A program made the translations under genes and the position numbers. From positions 248,001 through 312,000 of the forward strand of contig JAFJTR010000013.1 of NCBI GenBank assembly GCA_022559985.1: a stretch of DNA of 64,000 bases, given 5' to 3'. Shown here in pieces: positions 57,862-64,000 of the stretch; the first letter of the stretch is position 1; each line of letters starts with the position of its first letter. Below the pieces are notes generated by a model. The model was not told the DNA's origin, made no database searches, and saw only the letters and a list, made by a program, of their open reading frames with translations. The DNA comes from Parastagonospora avenae f. sp. tritici 18332-5 (lineage: Eukaryota; Ascomycota; Dothideomycetes; Pleosporales; Phaeosphaeriaceae).

Positions 57862-59133
57862 CTAAGCGTTGCTACTGTTCCCCGTTGCTCCCTCTGCGGT
57901 CTTGATGTCTTCCATCAGCACGTGTATCAACTTAAACATCTCCCCAGCCATCTTCTTGCCTGCCTCTCTCCAATGCTCATCACATAATCTCCCAAATCGA
58001 TCAGGATGCCATCTCAGCCTCTCCTGTCGTAGCCATTCATAGCTGTATAATCCACTTGCGCGAAGCAGCCTTTCTATATCATGCTGGCAAGCCTGTATAC
58101 TATCCGAATCCGCCTTGAGAACGGTGCACGATGGCAGTGCACAGACTGTCAAAGCGTTGGGAATGTAGGGAAATGTACTGAGAAGCTTGCCGTGAGATGA
58201 CAATGCCGAAGACAACCCCGGCCGCGAGCTTGAATTAGACGACTGGCTGGAAGTCGAGTTCGAACGGACCTGAAGTTTCCGAGGAGTCCTTGGCTTGGAA
58301 CCTCCAATGGCGACAGATGCTGCAGCAAACATCGTTGCTGTCTCTCTAGACCATTTCTCGTACAGGGCTTGGGTTGCTGCGTCTGGCTTTCCATCGGCGA
58401 AGTTGGAGACTTCATCAGCTGGCGAGAATCCGTTCGGCTGGCTAGCACTGGGCTTCGCTTTGTGTTTACTCTTCGCTCGAGCAAAGAAATTTAATGCAAA
58501 TGCTTCTAGAGCATCCTCGTTGATATCGTCAATTGATCCAGCCCATGTCCCGTCTTTGCGTATTGCGATGAACTGATCGGAGCTTGTTGGGTCGAGGGCG
58601 ATGAAGCTCAGGTGTGTCCACAAGAAGCCTTTCTCTGCTTTCCACTCTTCTATTGTCTCTTTATAGATCTCCCAGGAGTCTTCATCGCCAAGTCTGTAGA
58701 CAACGTTGCCATACTCGCTCATGGTGAAGAAAGCCCCTTCACGACCCCACGTCACCATTCTGGGAGGACCGACGCGCCATCCGGAGGGTGTGAGCCATGA
58801 TTGTAATGCATCTTCGAGACTAGTAGGAAGATTTGCCCATCGGAGCAGTTCAGGGTGCCAGATGATAAAGGAGTCGTCCGGGCCAAGAAATGCGCGTAAA
58901 TGAGGCGAATGCCATGTTTTTGCTAATATGGTCTGGAGTCGTTGAGGTACAGCTGAGCCCCAACGCAGCGTGTTTGTGCCTGTCGCATCTTTGAAACTAA
59001 GCAGCCATGAATCTGCTACTGGACCCAGGGTCGCCCAGTGGAGCTCTGCAACAGTGCTCCCACGAAGCAAGTCTTGTAAGGGCGTGGGTAGATTGCGACT
59101 GTCTTCATCAGTTGCTGTCGAGCATGACACCAT
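57862..59133 (-). CDS. Uncharacterised protein with repeated RW/GT motifs and HPDRF C-terminus
   Basis: Single exon, 423 aa. The N-terminal 200 residues have an alternating beta-strand pattern (WLLSFKDATGTNTLRWGS, LRAFLGPDDSFIIW, RMVTWGREGAFFTM, FIAIRKDGTWAGS), suggesting a propeller-like repeat fold. This part aligns well with the divergent gene at 59691. The middle is Ser-rich and probably disordered. The C-terminus, SYEWLRQERLRWHPDRFGRL, then GEMFKLIHVLMEDI, resembles the WHPD-containing end of NFKBIL1-like and other fungal proteins; it is not a complete J domain. Function is unknown; a nuclear or cytosolic scaffold is possible. ATG 59133 is the first in frame. Head-to-head with its paralog, about 560 bp between starts. 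Confidence 0.82.
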   Translation of the reverse strand: MVSCSTATDEDSRNLPTPLQDLLRGSTVAELHWATLGPVADSWLLSFKDATGTNTLRWGSAVPQRLQTILAKTWHSPHLRAFLGPDDSFIIWHPELLRWANLPTSLEDALQSWLTPSGWRVGPPRMVTWGREGAFFTMSEYGNVVYRLGDEDSWEIYKETIEEWKAEKGFLWTHLSFIALDPTSSDQFIAIRKDGTWAGSIDDINEDALEAFALNFFARAKSKHKAKPSASQPNGFSPADEVSNFADGKPDAATQALYEKWSRETATMFAAASVAIGGSKPRTPRKLQVRSNSTSSQSSNSSSRPGLSSALSSHGKLLSTFPYIPNALTVCALPSCTVLKADSDSIQACQHDIERLLRASGLYSYEWLRQERLRWHPDRFGRLCDEHWREAGKKMAGEMFKLIHVLMEDIKTAEGATGNSSNA

Positions 59134-59690
59134 TCAACACTCACTACTTCAGCCCCTGGAAGCTTTTCGATATAAAGCTATCGTTCGTCCCGAAGGAGAA
59201 GAACGAAATGCCACTGGCCGCACTCATGCCTCGATGTTATTGGGTGATGGATTTAGCAGTGACGTCACTTGCGGCTTACGACACGACCACAATCTGCGGA
59301 TGCTGCCGCGTTAGCCACGCGCTTCTAACCTTCACGAAGCACTGCGAAACTTACTGTGTTCTGAAGGCAGTCTTCTGGAGATAACGATTAGGTGGTTGCC
59401 GCCCTTCTTGTTCCTCTGACAACGCTGACCCAGGAATCCCCGTGATCTCTGACACTCGTGCTTTCTTGTTTGTACCCTGCAACCGATCGGCTTGGCGGAA
59501 ATGAACAGCAATGCGATCGTTCGATTGTAATCTCGTCGTATCTTCTTCTTTCATGAGGATGTGGGAGCTTTCTTCTCCTCCACTTGTTCTTCTACCTTTT
59601 CCTGCAGCAAGCGTTTCATTTAGCGAGCCGCCGCTTCAGGCCTGACCGCCATGTGCGACTCAACGTTTGCGTTGGGCCAACGTGGCAGCC
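59134..59690. promoter_or_regulatory. Shared promoter region of two divergent paralogs
   Basis: 557 bp between the two start codons. A T/C-rich leader on the plus side (59560-59625) is visible. An upstream ATG at 59651 overlaps the plus-strand gene start in another frame and could be a small upstream frame. Neither TATA box nor repeated site was obvious. Confidence 0.4.
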
Positions 59691-60613
59691 ATGTTTTTCA
59701 ATGCCCATCGCGAAGAGAGATGTATGTTTTGGAGTCTCAGAAGTTAGTTCCTTTGTACTGATGTCAAACCAGTGCGCGCCTGCCTACCAAACTTTCATCT
59801 CTATTGTCCTCAGTACAACTGCATCGAGTCTACCACGTCGCGTTGGGCTTTGAAGATAGTTTCCTCATCACATGGAGCGATAAGAACGGTCATGACCATA
59901 TCGATAGTCACAGTCTCCCTGCCGAGCTGCGAGAATTCCTATATGCGCGCAACTCTAAGAAACAGTTGGTCCGCAACATTCCCGAAATCCGGTGTTCCCT
60001 GGGATCTTACAACTCATGTTTCTTCGCACACGACGGCTCCACATATCGTTGGATGAATTTGCCACCTTCATTACTTTTCGCACTGCAGAGCAGAATCAAA
60101 GACGGTAACTGGACGGATCGACCAAGGCTTGTCTCACTCGGCGCGAACGACAACTTTGTTCTCATCACAGAGAAGAACGCTGCGATCTGGAATCTGCAAA
60201 ACTACAAGACCATGGCCAATCTCCTAGACTTTTCCAAGTCGCAAGACCGCGGAATCTCAGAGATCCGAAACATCGTCTTGCACGCACACCGATACGGGAG
60301 CTTCATATCACAATCACGCAACGGCACGCTCATACACGAAAACATTCCGCCTCACTCTCTCCCCGGCCTGGAAGCCATGTACGCCCCAATCTTGCAGGAT
60401 TCAAAAGAAGCGGAATGGAAATTGCCGCTACGCAGGGAAAGCGATATGAGGCACAGTCTACCACGCCAACCCAGCAAACTCCAGAACCGCGCAGTACTTC
60501 GGCGCGAATGGAGCGAACACTCGCAGCAATTCACTGCGAAAGCAAAGGGCGTCAAACTGAGCTTGAGTCTGAGCGTCAGCATGAACGGGATGGCGGCGAA
60601 ATTGATGCGATGA
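59691..60613 (+). CDS. Paralog of the divergent uncharacterised gene, possibly cut short by TGA
   Basis: A 31 nt first exon (59691-59721, MFFNAHREER) and a second exon (59814-60613) join in phase through a 92 bp intron (GTATGT..CTCAG), giving 276 aa. The body repeats the pattern of the neighbour at 57862: GFEDSFLITWSDKNG, EIRCSLGSYNSCFFAHDG, YRWMNLPPSLLFALQS, RPRLVSLGANDNFVLI, AAIWNLQ, RYGSFISQSRNGTLIHENIP. This is clear homology over about 190 residues. The protein stops at TGA 60611-60613. The same frame then continues with protein-like sequence to 61291, broken by one more TGA. The neighbour's WHPDRF end is absent. The gene may be truncated, mutated, or genuinely shorter. Confidence 0.72.
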
Positions 60614-61291
60614 AAGACAAACTGCCTGGATGTGTCAAACCCATCGCGACCACTTTACTCTACGATTCATGCGATCAGGACCATGTGCGCTATCACAATA
60701 CCCACGCTTTTGAGAACCTGCAGCGCAGCCACATCACCCGAGAGCACTGTGCGTCGGCGCTCCACGTTCCGACCAGGAACGCTCTATGTGGAGGAGTGCG
60801 CCGCCCAGAAACGCAACACGGTTATACACACAGGCTTTTCACGGATGAGCCAGCCTGGATATTGTCTCTCCCAAAAGCACGACTACCTCACGAAAGACGC
60901 ACCGAATAATCAGAATGGTATCTCGTCCGATCGCGGCACGCCACAGTATCATCATCATCCAAGAAGTTATCGGCCGTGATACCGCGTACATCGATTCACA
61001 TGCCGAGCTCACACGGGAGAATCGCACTACGACTGGAGCTTCCATCGTACGTACAAAGCTGCACTAGCACGACGTCCTACGCAAAGAACAAGCTCCCCTC
61101 CTGCTGGCCCATTCGTGCCGTCACAAGGTACTGCAGGGAGAATACGACTCCGAGGCACCGACCGAAGGTGGCCACCCCCGTCAAAACCCTCCTACGAAGT
61201 AAACGGCCTTGTGAAGCGAATGAAAGGAAACATGTCCAACGCGCCCCATCCACGAGTCGACGAGCTTAACGCACTTAATCCGCGCGTCTGA
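60614..61291 (+). pseudogene. In-frame downstream extension interrupted by TGA codons
   Basis: Reading on in the frame of the upstream paralog, 225 codons contain only one stop, TGA 60977-60979, and end at TGA 61289-61291. The reading has plausible protein character: PGTLYVEECAAQKRNTVIHT, YCLSQKHDYLTKDAPNN, THTGESHYDWSFHRTYKA-like residues, GRIRLRGTDRRWPPPSKP and a closing VNGLVKRMKGNMSN. I found no splice pair removing either internal TGA. Both TGA codons could come from CGA by one C-to-T change. It could be the broken 3' part of the paralog or a decayed separate gene; chance openness in GC-rich DNA is not excluded. Confidence 0.35.
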
Positions 61292-61382
61292 CGAATCTGC
61301 ACCTGCTGCGACACCTGCACTTGGATTAGTCCACGCCTCACAGCACTCGCATACAAAAACCACGCACATGCAAAGCCAGCAT

Positions 61383-62357
61383 CTACAACTGACTCACTCT
61401 CGCCCTCTTCCTCGAACTGCCCGGCACAACACTCGGCCCACTCCGCGCCGGCGCATCATCCCCCTGCGCCGCTGCGCCCCTCCCCCTCCTCTTCTCCTGC
61501 TGATCGAGCATCAACTGCAGCACATCGTACGAAAACTGCGGAAACTCGAGACACATGGCGCGAAACTCTGGTTCTGCATCGTGGCGCAGGCTGTAACTCC
61601 TGCTGGCCCAGAACGCCGCGACAGGCTTGCGGATCGTGTTGTCCTCGGGATTGCTTTCCTTGCAGACGTAGCGGGCGTACGCGAGTTCGCCCTTAGCGGT
61701 CGACGCTGTGCGAAAGATTTTGCTGTGCGCGAGAGATTTGAGGTCGAGGATTGCAGGTGGTCGGCGAGGGTGTAGATGCGGGCGTGCACGAGGAGGTCCA
61801 GGCCGTCGTCGTCGGTGGGGGGTTAGCGCGGGTCTTTTTCGAGCGGGGCGTCGCGCGCGGAGGATGTCTTTTTGGGGAAGTATTCGCCTGTGTAGAGGTA
61901 TTCGACGACGGAGCCCATGGCGTCGATGTCGACCTCGGTAAAGATGATTTGGCGGGGCTGTGATGTGTTAGTGTTCATATCTACATTTTGAGAGTGTAAG
62001 GACTGGAGTAGACGTGCTCCGCCCGGCGCGAATTGCTCAACTTGCTTCGCAAACTCGGGAGACTTGATGAGCACAACCTCGTGAGCTGAGTACGTAGTCC
62101 GCTCCTGTCCATTTCCGACCACAACCTCGATAATCGGAATCTTCATCCAAATTTTCGTATATGAGCTCTATCCAGCGAATCCTCACAAACTGCTTCTCCA
62201 CTTACTCAGCGAAAAGCACCAGCTTCGGCGTCTCAGGCTCCATCTCCGTAAGACCCGTCTCCTCAACCGCGCCACTATCGCCCGCCTGCTCGCCCATCTT
62301 TACATCCTCGACAGGCTTCTCCTCAATCGGCGTCTATTGCTCTGGTGTATCCGCCAT
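61383..62357 (-). pseudogene. BTB/POZ-domain gene with several disabling changes
   Basis: Conserved BTB-type coding sequence runs on the minus strand in three pieces. Piece 1 starts at ATG 62357 (MADTPEQ) but meets TAG at 62334-62336 and then reads on as TPIEEKPVEDVKMGEQ to PKLVLFAE. Piece 2 (from 62140) holds the BTB core IPIIEVVVGNGQERTTYSAH, EVVLIKSPEFAKQ, FTEVDIDAMGSVVEYLYTGE. The intron between them (62141-62205, GTAAGT..AAG) leaves the two pieces one base out of phase. An in-frame TAA at 61823-61825 precedes GLDLLVHARIYTLADHLQ. At about 61751 one base seems lost, after which ILDLKSLAHSKIF continues to SRKRARVSQL and a stop at 61383. It would have been a Cullin-3-type adaptor or transcription-linked protein. 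Assembly error is the main alternative. Confidence 0.7.
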
Positions 62358-62857
62358 AGCGAAGGTGATGTGGTGTTATGCGCTTCGTCGGCGCAAACGA
62401 GTGGATCGAGCTTCTGGAGCTCTAGGAAGCTGGGAAAGGAAGGGTAGCGCAAGGGCAAAAGGTGAGTTTGACGAGGTAAACGAAGAGAGAATATGCAGTT
62501 GCGCGTCAAACAGGACTCGAATGAGGGGCTTACGGTGCAATTGAGCTGGACGAGAGAGAGATATGGCTGGTGAAGCTCGGACGCGCCTGGGGGAGCTCAT
62601 GGCGCTAGCGCAGGAACGCCTTCTTAGCGCAGAATAGGACGAGTCGGCGCGAATAGCAACTTGGGGCTCAACGACATGTCCAAATCGTTGGCTTCAGATC
62701 ATGACGTGTAGAATTAATGAGATCGTTCAAGTGGGTAGAAATACGTATGTACATGGTATCCAACGCCGAGATATATGCAAGCACTTGCGAGCAAGTGTGT
62801 CGGGTAAAGGCCGTCAAGTCGCTGCGATGCGATGCGATATGCAAGAAGCGTCGTGTC
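62358..62857. other. Intergenic region between BTB remnant and PAP2 gene
   Basis: 500 bp with the former promoter of the BTB gene and the 3' flank of the PAP2-type gene. Only short frames occur; no motif was recognised. Confidence 0.4.
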
Positions 62858-64000
62858 TTACAACCTCCCTCCCTTCTCAAGGAACCGGTCGCCTGTCGTA
62901 GGCACCGGCTTGTCCGCCCTGATAACATACAAAAACAGATCCTCCAGCGGAATAAAGACGTAAAATACCTTATTGCAAAGATACGAGAAGAAAACAAAAC
63001 ACGTCGCAACCATGGCGTCCATGAAGTAATGATTCGCCGTCGCGACAATCGTGACGAGGATAAACGTGGGATATCCAAGTCCGACGCAGAGGTAAAAAAT
63101 CTTCCAGAACGCGTTCTTGCGCACTTCGCCCCGCTCGAGCGTGCGGCGGAACACGCCCGAGTGGTAGATGACCGTCATGCCGATGCAGAAGGCGTAGCCA
63201 AAGTGCATCGACGGCATCGCCGCGAGCATGTTGACAAATTTCCCGCTCATCCAGACGCTCTGCGCGTCGTCGTGGCGGACCGTGTCGAGGAAGCCGTATT
63301 CCTTGGGGAGCAGCCGCGGTGGCATGCAGGGGTATACGATGAAAGTCATGAATGCGCAGAAGTTGGTGAGCGTCATGGTGCGGCGGGCGGTTGCGAAGGT
63401 GTCGAATGATGGCGCGACATAGTAGTACCAGCAGATGAAGCTATACAGGTCAGTGTGTGTTTGAATGGCGTGGGAGAGTGACTGACCCGACAGTACCAGG
63501 GATGTGGATCAGCGCATAGCACTTGTTCAGCACTGTGAGCGCATCCTGATGCCCGTGCATGAACCACTGCTGAACGTTCCTCTCCCGAACTGGAAATAGG
63601 AAGTTCAACATGCCATACTCCTCAGCTTCCAGCACGGATATGCCATGTTCCTGCGCAACGTCCCAAATCCCCCGCCCAGCAAACAGCTTGCTCGAAAGCA
63701 CGGAGGTCATGCGGTAGAAGGCGTAGTTGATAATCCAGTAGAACATCTCGATCAAGAACGGAAAGCGCTGCAGTATGCGGCTGTGGATATTATTCCTGAA
63801 CCGCGAAGTGTTCGGCGTCGCCACCTTGCAGCACCCCAAGTTGCGTACTTTTGGCGGGTTCTTAGCCGTCGAGACATCCTCGAGATCACTGTCGCTGTCG
63901 GTGGGGTACGAGAGGAGGTGTTCCGTCGAGGTAGAGTCGCTGTCGAGATATCCCGGCCGTGGTGACGACGAGCGGTCGAGCACTCTGAAGTTGCGTTTTC
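62858..64000 (-). CDS. PAP2-superfamily integral membrane protein, 5' end outside window
   Basis: Two exons are visible: 63487 to the right edge and 62858-63440, with a 46 bp intron (GTCAGT..ACTGAC..TAG; a slightly unusual donor). About 366 codons are present and the frame stays open to the edge, so the start is outside. The N-terminus is acidic and Ser-rich, then comes a hydrophobic region (FLIEMFYWIINYAFYRM). PAP2_3-type (PF14378) signatures are MPPRLLPKEYGF, NMLAAMPSMHFGYAFCIGM with the catalytic His, and VATANHYFMDAMVA with the second His. Members hydrolyse or transfer phospho-head groups of lipids, as in Aur1-like inositol phosphorylceramide synthases and related fungal proteins, in ER or Golgi membranes. 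The exact substrate is unknown. The C-terminus ends GDRFLEKGGRL. Confidence 0.85.

Noticed and set aside
61368..61775. 135-codon plus-strand frame at the BTB locus
   Set aside because: Antisense of the conserved BTB gene C-terminal part.
62717..63409. 230-codon plus-strand frame opposite the PAP2 gene
   Set aside because: Arg/His-rich antisense reading; the minus strand carries the two conserved PAP2 His motifs.
1..64000. tRNA genes
   Set aside because: GGTTCGA-like B-box words occur in a few places (for example near 31100 in an intron and 19930), but none has a matching A-box and cloverleaf.

Overview
The window looks like nuclear DNA of a filamentous ascomycete (Pezizomycotina, probably a Dothideomycete; the class is inferred from gene content). 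Genes are split by many short GT-AG introns of about 42-110 bp, often with CTAAC or CTGAC-like branch sites. They include fungal families such as Zn2Cys6 regulators, DUF3433, Bys1, Gvp36-type BAR, Pns1, mannitol-1-phosphate dehydrogenase and an Rrn11-like factor. I saw no tRNA, rRNA, CRISPR array or intact transposon.

Layout. 1-4.4 kb: the 5' part of an RRN11-like gene, divergent from a RING-H2 gene, then a small unknown gene. 4.4-7.5 kb: no supported gene. 7.5-15.6 kb: Zn2Cys6 regulator, BAR protein, gamma-glutamylcyclotransferase-like protein and histidinol phosphatase. 15.6-24.2 kb: gene-poor, apart from a seven-exon FKBP-type isomerase that only appears once spliced. 24.2-31.2 kb: a secreted Bys1/thaumatin-like protein and one large DUF3433 membrane protein spanning two overlapping frames. 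33.5-38.2 kb: R3H-associated protein, a serine-rich unknown and eIF3g. 38.2-44.4 kb: no conventional gene, but ten promoter-like modules on the minus strand. 44.4-50.2 kb: mannitol-1-phosphate 5-dehydrogenase, Pns1 and a PaxB-like membrane protein. 51.4-53.8 kb: two F-box/2EXR-like orphans and a Gly/His-rich acylation-motif protein. 54.6-57.8 kb: a second Zn2Cys6 regulator divergent from an isochorismatase-family hydrolase. 57.9-61.3 kb: two divergent head-to-head paralogs. 61.4-62.4 kb: a broken BTB gene. 62.9 kb to the end: a PAP2-type membrane enzyme running off the right edge.

Most genes are independent housekeeping or regulatory functions and do not form a pathway. Candidate functional neighbours are the second Zn2Cys6 regulator with its hydrolase, and the head-to-head paralogs.

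The observations most worth checking are the array of TATA/CT-leader modules at 39.2-44.0 kb, the multiply interrupted BTB gene next to a paralog with two in-frame TGA codons, the solitary PaxB-like gene, and the secreted Bys1 protein in a gene-poor stretch. All splice sites were assigned by eye from frame continuity and protein family resemblance; none is confirmed by transcripts.
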